Origin: a bacterium
GTDB lineage: Bacteria > Desulfobacterota > S145-22
Reading direction: 5' to 3'
Length of the DNA: 7,024 bases
Assembly: GCA_027073795.1 (NCBI GenBank)
Contig: JALTEW010000309.1
Span: 1 to 7,024 of the forward strand
The notes beneath the pieces are model-generated. The model had not been told where the DNA came from, ran no database searches, and was given only the letters and a program-made list of their open reading frames with translations. A program made the translations under genes and the position numbers. Of this stretch, positions 1 to 5,810 are shown piece by piece (within the stretch, counting starts at the first letter, position 1; the number at the start of each line of letters is the position of its first letter).

Positions 1-505
1 CAAGAACCATGATGGCGGTTGCGTGCTGGTCGTTGTGAAACACGGGGATGTTCATGCTCCTGACAAGCATATTCTCTATCTGAAAACACTTTGGGGCATC
101 GATGTCTTCGATACATACAGCACCGAAGGTGGGAGCAAGAAGGCTGACTGTCTGAACGATCTCGTCCACATTCTGGGTCTTAAGACAGATGGGAAAGGCA
201 TCGACATTGGCAAAGGTTTTGAAGATGACCGATTTTCCTTCAAGAATGGGGAGGGCAGCCAGGGGCCCCTTATTGCCGAATCCGAGAACGCGAGAGCCAT
301 CCGTGATCAGGGCGACAGTATTGCCGCGACAGGTATAGTCGAAAGACGTGCTGGGATCCTTTTCGATCGCGCGACACGGCTCGGCGACGCCAGGGGTGTA
401 GACGAGACTTAAGACAGAACTGTCTCGAATGGGCACCTTGCTTTGCACTCCGATCAAGCCGTTGTATTTTTCTCTGTACCAGAGGGGTTTTATCGTGGTT
501 TTCAT
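1..505 (-). CDS. Malic enzyme (malate oxidoreductase, decarboxylating), N-terminal part, cut by window edge
   Basis: Malic enzymes oxidatively decarboxylate malate to pyruvate with NAD(P)+ and a divalent metal in the cytoplasm. The frame is open from an ATG at 505-503 to the window edge, giving 168 residues that cover the N-terminal catalytic domain; the NAD(P)-binding domain lies outside. Visible family motifs are YTPGVAEPC with the catalytic Tyr (residue 36), GNKGPLAALPILEGK with the catalytic Lys (91), the metal ligands Glu133-Asp134 in IEDIDAP, and Asp159 in FHNDQHATAI. The start has a good Shine-Dalgarno sequence (AGGAGAA, 517-511) five bases upstream and a convincing promoter behind it. 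One oddity is that the usual FHDDQHGTAI reads FHNDQHATAI here, so the first Asp is Asn; the metal-binding Asp is kept. Family assignment is secure. Cofactor preference and any C-terminal fusion, such as the phosphotransacetylase-like domain of MaeB, cannot be seen. Confidence 0.93.
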   Translation of the reverse strand, partial: MKTTIKPLWYREKYNGLIGVQSKVPIRDSSVLSLVYTPGVAEPCRAIEKDPSTSFDYTCRGNTVALITDGSRVLGFGNKGPLAALPILEGKSVIFKTFANVDAFPICLKTQNVDEIVQTVSLLAPTFGAVCIEDIDAPKCFQIENMLVRSMNIPVFHNDQHATAIMVL

Positions 506-555
506 AGCAATTCTCCTGATGTGAGAGATTAATGTACTTCACACTTTCTTTAGAG

Positions 556-583
556 AGTATAATTCAAAGCTTTAAAAATGCAA
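556..583 (-). promoter_or_regulatory. Sigma70-type promoter for the malic enzyme gene
   Basis: On the minus strand TTGCAT (583-578) and TATACT (561-556) are separated by 16 bases, matching -35 and -10 consensus at 4/6 and 5/6. The predicted start of transcription near 549 leaves a leader of about 45 bases before the ATG at 505. The position, spacing and AT-rich surroundings make this a credible promoter. It has not been tested. Confidence 0.6.
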
Positions 584-596
584 GAATAAAAAATTC

Positions 597-614
597 AGGT
601 ATGTTTGAATACCT
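597..614. promoter_or_regulatory. Inverted repeat upstream of the malic enzyme promoter (possible operator)
   Basis: AGGTAT (597-602) and ATACCT (609-614) form a perfect 6-bp inverted repeat with a 6-base spacer. It lies 14 bases upstream of the malic enzyme -35 box. That position would suit an activator or other regulator site. The repeat is short, so chance is a real alternative. Confidence 0.25.
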
Positions 615-699
615 TTGATTGTTCACAAATCTTAAACTCTTTTCGGTATGTGTGAGAATATATTTCCTGGGATTCCCCCAATAATTTCGTTAATTTGTA

Positions 700-728
700 T
701 TGACAAAATATCAGAGTTTCGATATGGG
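700..728 (+). promoter_or_regulatory. Candidate promoter for the rightward operon
   Basis: A perfect -35 box TTGACA (700-705) is followed after 17 bases by TATGGG (723-728), a weak -10 match (3/6). It lies 45 bases upstream of the CooT-family start codon, the first gene of the co-directional cluster. The weak -10 suggests a modest or activator-dependent promoter, if it is used at all. Confidence 0.45.
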
Positions 729-772
729 TAAGTACAGGCGTCGGATAAAAAAAATCAAAAGGGAATTGCTCG

Positions 773-973
773 ATGTGTAGTCCAAAGGCGTTTGTAAGGC
801 ATAATCATGAGGAAACCCTCGTTATGGAGGATATCCAGTCCATCGTATGGGATACACCCATGCGATTTGTGCTCAGAGATATCACCGGGAAAACCCGGAG
901 TGTTGAGGGTAGGATTGTTTCCATGGACCTCATCAATCATCGGATTCTTTTGGAAGGGCATGTGTCCGATTAA
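773..973 (+). CDS. CooT-family small nickel-binding protein
   Basis: This 66-residue protein matches the CooT family (older annotation: predicted RNA-binding protein). It begins with Met-Cys, continues with a short strand, then a VMEDI segment, a middle strand, GRIVSMDLINHRILLEGH and the C-terminus. In Rhodospirillum rubrum, CooT is a homodimer that binds Ni(II) through Cys2 and serves carbon monoxide dehydrogenase maturation. The retained Cys2 is the main reason to prefer the ATG at 773, which has an AAGGGA Shine-Dalgarno sequence (759-764) eight bases upstream. An internal ATG at 824 also has a good site (GAGGAAA, 809-815) but would lose Cys2. No CODH or nickel gene is in the window, so the metal role is inferred from the family alone. 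It is the first gene of the rightward cluster and ends 79 bases before the preferred start of the next. Confidence 0.8.
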   Translation: MCSPKAFVRHNHEETLVMEDIQSIVWDTPMRFVLRDITGKTRSVEGRIVSMDLINHRILLEGHVSD

Positions 974-1013
974 GGGGAGAAATGAGGCTTTTCAGGGTAT
1001 AGCGTCTGAAAAG
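974..1013 (+). promoter_or_regulatory. Leader hairpin with overlapping mini-ORF before the L,D-transpeptidase gene
   Basis: CTTTTCAG (988-995) and CTGAAAAG (1006-1013) form a perfect 8-bp stem with a 10-base loop. No U-run follows, so it is not a standard intrinsic terminator. A purine-rich stretch (AAGGGGAGAA, 972-981) directly precedes an ATG at 982 that opens a six-codon ORF, MRLFRV, ending at TAG 1000-1002 in the hairpin loop. A ribosome on the mini-ORF would open the 5' arm of the stem. This could act as a translation-dependent leader, an mRNA stability element, or nothing. The structure is visible; the function is inference. Confidence 0.4.
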
Positions 1014-1052
1014 AGATTTCGGCTCGACATTACAGAACGACTTTTAACTTCT

Positions 1053-2450
1053 GTGAAAAACACAAATTGCGGTAAAGGAAAGAAGTTTACAGGTTTGATT
1101 CTCCTGTTTTTCTCCTTTATTTTTCTTTTTTTGAATATCGAACATGCGTTTGGTGGCGAAAGCCTGTTGGCTCCATCCAGTATCCTTTCTCTCCCCCCAA
1201 GTGCGTGCGCTGTGGTTGTTGACAAGGCGAGCCAGCATCTGTTTCTCCTCCTATATGACAAAGGCCAGTTAAAGGTTGTGAAAAAAGTGATTTGTGCCAC
1301 TGGCGAGAAAGATGGCAACAAAAAAAAAGCAGGAGACAAACGGACGCCGGTAGGGATCTATTTTTGCAAAGGGCTTCTTCTCCCCCCGAGGTTAGGGGCT
1401 AAATACGGTATCTGCGCCCTTCCGCTCAACTATCCGAACCTGATAGACCGGCGGCACCGGAGGGATGGAAACGGGATATGGATTCACGGAATCCATGAAG
1501 ACAGGTCAGTCAAAAGTACCCAGGGCTGTGTGGTGTTGCAAAATGATGATTTGGCTTTTCTTGCCCGACACATCCACCTTTATACCACTCCTATCGTGAT
1601 CGCAGAGAAGGTTCTTTTTCTGCCGGAAGAAACCCTGAAGGAACATGCTGAAAGGGTCCTTAAGTTTCTGGAACGTTGGCGGAACGCCTGGGCCTCGGGA
1701 GATATGAAGGCGTATATTGCCTGTTACGCGCCTAATTTTTTGGCGAAAGGCATGAACTTGTCTCAATGGCATGACTACAAATCATCTCTTTTCAAAAGGT
1801 ATCACTACAAAATGCTTGTACAGGTGGAAGCGCCTGTTATAATCCACACGGATGCCTATGACGTGATATCTTTCAAGCAGGTGTTTCACGGGGGAAATTT
1901 TAGGGCTGTAGGTTACAAGCGGCTTTATCTTCAGAGAAAGGGCGGAGAGAGGAGAATTATCGGGGAGGAGTGGATTCCGCTTAGCGTTGTTGAAAAGAAC
2001 TGGACCGCCTTCAGACGAGGCCTGGCGTTTCTAAAACCTCCCAGAGGCAATTACCGTATTGTATCTATTGCTTCAGCAGAGGCTACAAACCGTTTCCCCA
2101 AAAGAGACCTTTATAAGGAAGCGAGAGAATTTATCAACAACTGGAAGGCCTCATGGGAAAAAAGGGATATTAAACGGTTTTCCTCATTTTATTCGAAACA
2201 CTTCAGACATGGTTCCATGGATTTTAAACAGTGGAAGCGCTATAAAACTCATACGTTCATGAAAAATGGCCCAATCCGAATTGTGTTGCGAGACATGAAA
2301 ATCCAAATGGATGGAGACAAAGTAGCTGCTCGATTTTACCAGATTTACCGAAGCCGCGTTTTCAGGGATAGAGGGTTGAAAGAGCTGGTGCTCTCTCAAG
2401 AGTTAGGGACATGGAAAATCCTCCGGGAGCGCTGGTCCAGGAGTCGCTGA
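1053..2450 (+). CDS. Exported L,D-transpeptidase-fold (YkuD) enzyme with two NTF2-like domains, Csd6/Pgp2/Bd1075-like
   Basis: This is a periplasmic peptidoglycan enzyme of 465 residues from the GTG at 1053. Residues 1-34 form a signal peptide: a Lys-rich start, a hydrophobic core LILLFFSFIFLFLN and an AFG-type cleavage site. A YkuD catalytic domain follows (about 50-188), with His145 in WIHG and the nucleophile Cys159 in STQGCVVL; Gln replaces the more usual His of SHGC. Two NTF2-like domains follow (about 200-310 and 354-463), alike enough to be a duplication. YkuD plus NTF2 is the architecture of Helicobacter Csd6, Campylobacter Pgp2 and Bdellovibrio Bd1075, which are L,D-carboxypeptidases trimming tetrapeptides to tripeptides and shaping cells. 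Transpeptidase activity cannot be excluded. The frame is open back to 807, but that overlaps the CooT gene. An ATG at 960 would overlap that gene by 14 bases and give an atypically long signal-peptide n-region. Neither start has a good Shine-Dalgarno sequence, so the start is uncertain. Confidence 0.88.
   Translation: MKNTNCGKGKKFTGLILLFFSFIFLFLNIEHAFGGESLLAPSSILSLPPSACAVVVDKASQHLFLLLYDKGQLKVVKKVICATGEKDGNKKKAGDKRTPVGIYFCKGLLLPPRLGAKYGICALPLNYPNLIDRRHRRDGNGIWIHGIHEDRSVKSTQGCVVLQNDDLAFLARHIHLYTTPIVIAEKVLFLPEETLKEHAERVLKFLERWRNAWASGDMKAYIACYAPNFLAKGMNLSQWHDYKSSLFKRYHYKMLVQVEAPVIIHTDAYDVISFKQVFHGGNFRAVGYKRLYLQRKGGERRIIGEEWIPLSVVEKNWTAFRRGLAFLKPPRGNYRIVSIASAEATNRFPKRDLYKEAREFINNWKASWEKRDIKRFSSFYSKHFRHGSMDFKQWKRYKTHTFMKNGPIRIVLRDMKIQMDGDKVAARFYQIYRSRVFRDRGLKELVLSQELGTWKILRERWSRSR
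1320..1328 (+). repeat. A9 homopolymer inside the L,D-transpeptidase-fold gene
   Basis: Nine consecutive adenines encode the Lys run of NKKKAG in the catalytic domain, upstream of both catalytic residues. Runs of this length are prone to polymerase slippage during replication or transcription, which would truncate the enzyme. Lys-rich AT codons also produce such runs by chance. Confidence 0.9.
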
Positions 2451-2452
2451 GG

Positions 2453-3250
2453 ATGGAACCAAAACATGACAAAGTTCACCTTCTTATTATCAGCGAGACG
2501 GGGCGGGTTAAATCCAGGAAAATCTCCCTTCGTTTCGTCAGATATTTCGTCATCGTATTCGTTTTACTGTTTATCCTGACTTCCCTTTTTAGCTATCTTT
2601 ATTGGCACCAGTACTATGTCCGTCACGTTACCGGGGATGAAACAGCCACCCTTTTAAAGGAAATTGACCATCTTCACGCCAGGGTCGAGGAACAGGACCT
2701 AGAAATTAACCGGCTGAGAGGCGTGGTAGGCCGCCTCAAAAGGGAGAATAAGGATCTCAAACGACGCATTATTACCAAAAAAGCTCCTGGGGAAAAGGCT
2801 GGAACGCCCGTGAAACAGTCTGTGCCCGACAAGAAATCAGGGGGTTACAGGAAATTTCTTTCGTACATCGAGACCCTAAAGATTCCATCAAAGGTGATTT
2901 TTCAGATCCGGGACCCTAAAATCGCCGTTTCACCGCATGAGACACAGGTTTCTTTCAAGCTTTACAAAGATACGCTGAAAAAGGTTTATGGAAGATATAT
3001 TCTCCTGGGGATTTACAGGCCTGAAGACTCCAAAAAAGCAGGAAAGGTGGTCGCTTATCCCTCGAGGAGTGTTTCTAATTTTAATCTTCGTCCAGGTTAT
3101 GGGCGCCCTTTCAAGATTGAGCGAAGGTTTTTGACGGTGACGGCAAAATTGACACATCCGGAAGGAATTGAGCATTTTTCTGAATTTCACATATTTGTCT
3201 TTGGAGTTAAAAAGGAGGTTGTGTTTCATGAGAGGTTTAAAGCCCCTTAA
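2453..3250 (+). CDS. Inner-membrane-anchored coiled-coil protein with a periplasmic domain, function unknown
   Basis: I do not recognise a named family for this 265-residue protein. It has a short cytoplasmic N-terminus rich in basic residues, one transmembrane helix (about 28-51), a heptad-like coiled coil (about 65-107, rich in Leu, Glu, Arg and Lys), a Lys/Pro/Gly linker (108-130), and a periplasmic domain (131-265) that looks mostly beta. The anchor plus coiled coil resembles the front half of M23/LytM envelope peptidases and MreC, but I see no HxH/LytM zinc motifs. I chose the ATG at 2453 over 2411. It follows the previous stop by two bases and has AGGAG (2439-2443) nine bases upstream. 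Its 3' end overlaps the next gene by 23 bases. Sitting between two peptidoglycan-trimming enzymes, it could be a scaffold or localisation factor, but that is inference from context only. Confidence 0.8.
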   Translation: MEPKHDKVHLLIISETGRVKSRKISLRFVRYFVIVFVLLFILTSLFSYLYWHQYYVRHVTGDETATLLKEIDHLHARVEEQDLEINRLRGVVGRLKRENKDLKRRIITKKAPGEKAGTPVKQSVPDKKSGGYRKFLSYIETLKIPSKVIFQIRDPKIAVSPHETQVSFKLYKDTLKKVYGRYILLGIYRPEDSKKAGKVVAYPSRSVSNFNLRPGYGRPFKIERRFLTVTAKLTHPEGIEHFSEFHIFVFGVKKEVVFHERFKAP

Positions 3251-5051
3251 GGGGTTTCTCGTCACAATTTTTTTGATAGGGGTTTTTTGTCTCTGTAGTT
3301 CCCCCCCCCTGTATGCGGGCCAAAGGGTATATTTTCAGGGGACGGATTATGAGCTTCATGTCTACGATATCAGAGGCCGGGAAAAAGGTACGACGGTACT
3401 CATCATCGGTGGCATCCAGGGGAATGAGCCCGGAGGGTATCTTTCCGCGGACTCCTATGCGGACATCGCCCTGAAGAAAGGCCGGCTGATTATTGTTCCC
3501 CGTGCCAACCTTCCCTCTATCATTTTGAATCGCCGGGGTGTCAACGCGGATATGAACCGCAAGTTTAAGTCACGCTCCCAGCGCATTTACGAGGAGAAAG
3601 TGGTTGCAATTCTGAAGAAGTTGATTCAGCAGAGTGATGTCTTGTTAAATCTTCACGATGGTTCCGGTTTTTATCGCCCGGTATGGGAAGGGATTTGGAA
3701 AAATCCTATGCGCTTTGGGCAATCCATCATAGCGGATGCCGAAAAGTTTTATTCAAAAAGGTGTCACAGGATGCTTTATCTTGGTGAAATCGCCCGGAAA
3801 GTAGCTGTGGCCGTTAATAAAAAAATTAAAAATCCAGAATATTACTTTCATTTCAACAACCATGACACCCTTTCACCCAATACCCGGCATCCAGAACAGC
3901 GGAAATCCGCTACATATTATGCCCTCACACGCTGCGGTATCCCGGCGTATGGCATCGAGACATCAAAATTTCTCCCTTCAACACATCTGAAGGTTCTCTA
4001 CCACAACATGGTAGTAAACGAGTTTTTAAAACAATATGGGGTGGTGATGGAAAACCCGAAGGTTTATATGACACCCCCGCGCCTTGAATATCTCGTTGTA
4101 TCCGTCAATGGGTCACGCCCGGTCGTGGTTTTTGATCGACAAACCATTACCCTTTTAAGGGGAGACAGGATTTCCGTCAGAGGATATAAGGCAAATTATA
4201 CCCGGGGGATTACGGTAGATATGGTGGGATACGGATCGAAAAATGACTTTGGAAAAACATTTACGCTCAAAGAGAATACAACATTTCTTGTCAGAAAAGA
4301 CAGGCGGGTGTTCGCAAAGATATTTTTGAAAACCATCAAGGGCCCGGGAAAACCTTTCCCCACGTTTCCGGCAGCCGAGCAGCACCCGGGGAGGGATGAG
4401 CCATATCTCGTACTCAAGGTGAATGGGGAATTGCGGATTTGTAAAACTGACAAGGTGCTGAAGGTCGTGAAAGGGGACAAACTGGAGCTAATTGATGTGA
4501 TTTCATCCGCGGGGCGGCTTCCCCTGAAACTCAACTTTGTGGGTTTCGTGGGGAACCGCAGACATAACACGGGAGAAGACCGGGGGTATGTTATTGATAC
4601 AGCTTCGGACCTCATTAAGCGGTTTTCCTTTCAGAAGAAAGGGAGGATTTTTTCCATCAAGGCGGGGGACGGTAAGAGGGATTTTTACACATTCAAGGTC
4701 GCCATCATTCAGCCGAAGTTGAGAGAGATGATCCTTTTTGCCAATGGCGGGTGGCAACATTATGGAGACGGAGATGCCTTTGTTCTACAACATGGGGGGG
4801 ATAACGTGAAAATAGGAGTAATTCAGACCACTCCCCTGTCTCTTAACCGTCTTGCCATTAAGGTCCAGGGAAGGCTGTACCCGGTTTCCGACCAGCTAAG
4901 TTGCAGGAACGCGCTGAGTATCCCACTCGGTAAGGCGGGATCGGGGAAACAATCCTTGACAATTAAGGTCCTTCGTGGAAAAATCAGCTTGGGGTGCATA
5001 CACCTTACGTGGCCGATGAGGAGTGACCTTTTAGACAGTTCCAAGGAGTAA
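3228..5051 (+). CDS. Exported M14-type metallocarboxypeptidase, Csd4/Pgp1-like, with C-terminal beta domains
   Basis: This likely periplasmic zinc carboxypeptidase has 607 residues. A signal peptide (1-30, cleavage after LYA) precedes an M14-fold domain (about 35-275). The zinc site reads GGIQGNEPGG with Gln64 and Glu67, plus His143 in NLHDG; Glu244 in YGIETS fits the catalytic glutamate, and NADMNRKF (106-113) fits the substrate-binding Asn-Arg motif. Most M14 enzymes have His-x-x-Glu; Gln at the first ligand is the feature reported for Helicobacter Csd4, a D,L-carboxypeptidase that cuts muropeptide tripeptides to dipeptides. Two similar beta units follow (288-369 and 393-494), then a third beta-rich region (496-595), making it longer than Csd4 (about 440 residues). 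The ATG at 3228 is chosen because AAAGGAGG (3211-3218) precedes it and the signal peptide starts there; the longer frame from 3168 lacks both. It probably acts after the upstream L,D-carboxypeptidase-like enzyme. Confidence 0.87.
   Translation: MRGLKPLKGFLVTIFLIGVFCLCSSPPLYAGQRVYFQGTDYELHVYDIRGREKGTTVLIIGGIQGNEPGGYLSADSYADIALKKGRLIIVPRANLPSIILNRRGVNADMNRKFKSRSQRIYEEKVVAILKKLIQQSDVLLNLHDGSGFYRPVWEGIWKNPMRFGQSIIADAEKFYSKRCHRMLYLGEIARKVAVAVNKKIKNPEYYFHFNNHDTLSPNTRHPEQRKSATYYALTRCGIPAYGIETSKFLPSTHLKVLYHNMVVNEFLKQYGVVMENPKVYMTPPRLEYLVVSVNGSRPVVVFDRQTITLLRGDRISVRGYKANYTRGITVDMVGYGSKNDFGKTFTLKENTTFLVRKDRRVFAKIFLKTIKGPGKPFPTFPAAEQHPGRDEPYLVLKVNGELRICKTDKVLKVVKGDKLELIDVISSAGRLPLKLNFVGFVGNRRHNTGEDRGYVIDTASDLIKRFSFQKKGRIFSIKAGDGKRDFYTFKVAIIQPKLREMILFANGGWQHYGDGDAFVLQHGGDNVKIGVIQTTPLSLNRLAIKVQGRLYPVSDQLSCRNALSIPLGKAGSGKQSLTIKVLRGKISLGCIHLTWPMRSDLLDSSKE
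3301..3309 (+). repeat. C9 homopolymer in the signal-peptide region of the carboxypeptidase gene
   Basis: Nine consecutive cytosines encode SSPPL near the end of the signal peptide. Gain of one C would bring a TGA at 3350-3352 into frame; loss of one would bring a TGA at 3472-3474 into frame. Either change removes most of the catalytic domain, so the tract could act as an on/off switch by slippage. Confidence 0.9.
4956..4984 (+). promoter_or_regulatory. Weak candidate internal promoter before the phosphoesterase and ispG
   Basis: TTGACA (4956-4961) is followed after 17 bases by AAAAAT (4979-4984), a 4/6 -10 match, inside the 3' end of the carboxypeptidase gene. It would allow the phosphoesterase and ispG to be expressed apart from the upstream genes. 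Such matches arise by chance in coding DNA, so this is tentative. Confidence 0.25.
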
Positions 5052-5066
5052 AGGCGTCTTTTTGAT

Positions 5067-5810
5067 ATGGGAACCCGTCTCGCAATTATTTCAGACATAC
5101 ACGCCAATCTTGAGGCGCTTGAAGAAGTTCTAAAACATATCTCGAATCAAGCGGTGGATAAAATTGTCTGTCTTGGGGATATTGTTGGATACAATGCGGA
5201 TCCTTCTGCCTGCATCGCTTTATGCAGGGAACATGGCGTTTTTTGTCTGTTAGGCAACCATGATGGAGCGGTATGTGGCAAGGTTTCGCTGGAGTATTTT
5301 AATGAGACTGCAGCGGTTGCCATAAAGTGGACCAGGAAACAGCTCTCAAGGGAGGATTTACTTTTTCTGGACCAGTTGCCGCGGTTTCACCAGGAAGGGA
5401 AGAGATATCTTTTGATGCATGGCTCCCTTATCGATCCTGACCGTTATATTTTTTTTCAACAGGATGCGGAAAAGGATTTTGGAAAAATGCAAAAGGAATA
5501 TCCCGATGTTTCCGTTGGTTTTTTTGGTCACACCCATCAAAGAAGAATCTTTACATACTATCTTGACACTGTTACCTCGGGGGTGCCGGAGAGTTTTACC
5601 CTTGAGCAGGGTCGCCTCTACCTGATCAACCCCGGGAGCGTCGGGCAGCCGAGAGACAACAATCCCATGGCGTCCTACATGATTTACGATGAAGGACGGC
5701 GGCACGTAGATTTTTATCATGTGATGTATGATGTTAAAAAAGCGGCGGAAAAGGTTGTAAAGGCGGGGTTACCCAAGACCCTGGCCGAACGTCTTTTCCG
5801 TGGATGGTAA
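5067..5810 (+). CDS. Calcineurin-like metallophosphoesterase (YfcE/MJ0936-type)
   Basis: This is a soluble cytoplasmic protein of 247 residues without a signal peptide. All metal-binding blocks of the calcineurin-like phosphoesterase fold are present in order: SDIHANLEAL (Asp10, His12), GDIVGY (Asp38), GNHD (Asn64, His65), MHGS (His118) and GHTHQ (His155, His157). The later NPGSVGQPRDNNP segment (188-200) is typical of the COG0639-like bacterial branch. Such enzymes hydrolyse phosphodiesters or phosphoanhydrides with two metal ions, often Mn(II). The substrate cannot be told from sequence, and proposals for relatives range from dinucleoside polyphosphates to cyclic nucleotides. The ATG at 5067 lies 15 bases after the upstream stop, with a weak AAAGG site (5050-5054). 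The stop overlaps the start region of ispG, so these two genes are almost certainly co-translated. Confidence 0.9.
   Translation: MGTRLAIISDIHANLEALEEVLKHISNQAVDKIVCLGDIVGYNADPSACIALCREHGVFCLLGNHDGAVCGKVSLEYFNETAAVAIKWTRKQLSREDLLFLDQLPRFHQEGKRYLLMHGSLIDPDRYIFFQQDAEKDFGKMQKEYPDVSVGFFGHTHQRRIFTYYLDTVTSGVPESFTLEQGRLYLINPGSVGQPRDNNPMASYMIYDEGRRHVDFYHVMYDVKKAAEKVVKAGLPKTLAERLFRGW

Noticed and set aside
3..14. AGAACCATGATG at 3-14 repeated at 6953-6964
   Set aside because: Both copies fall in minus-strand genes and encode Ile-Met-Val-Leu. The identity stops outside the 12 bases, so it is a chance codon match rather than a mobile-element repeat.
23..412. Plus-strand open frame opposite the malic enzyme
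   Set aside because: It is antisense to a strongly conserved gene, has no family features, and is explained by the codon pattern of the opposite strand.
669..677. GGGATTCCC near-palindrome upstream of the rightward -35 box
   Set aside because: It is only 4 bp per arm with a single central base. This is too short to claim an operator without conservation data.
807..1052. N-terminal extension of the L,D-transpeptidase-fold frame back to 807
   Set aside because: It overlaps most of the CooT-family gene in another frame and would bury the signal peptide about 95 residues into the protein. The residues before 1053 show no recognisable domain.
3168..3227. Longer start for the carboxypeptidase at 3168
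   Set aside because: The 20 extra residues precede a well-formed signal peptide, lie inside the upstream gene, and have no ribosome binding site comparable to the AAAGGAGG before 3228.
3243..3254. Palindrome CCCCTTAAGGGG at the overlap of the coiled-coil stop and the carboxypeptidase start region
   Set aside because: It can fold only as a 4-bp stem with a 4-base loop, lies in coding sequence on both sides, and has no U-run. It does not look like a terminator and is probably coincidental.
4794..4800. G7 run in the carboxypeptidase gene as a further slippage site
   Set aside because: Seven bases is below the length usually associated with frequent phase variation, and it falls late in the gene after the catalytic domain.
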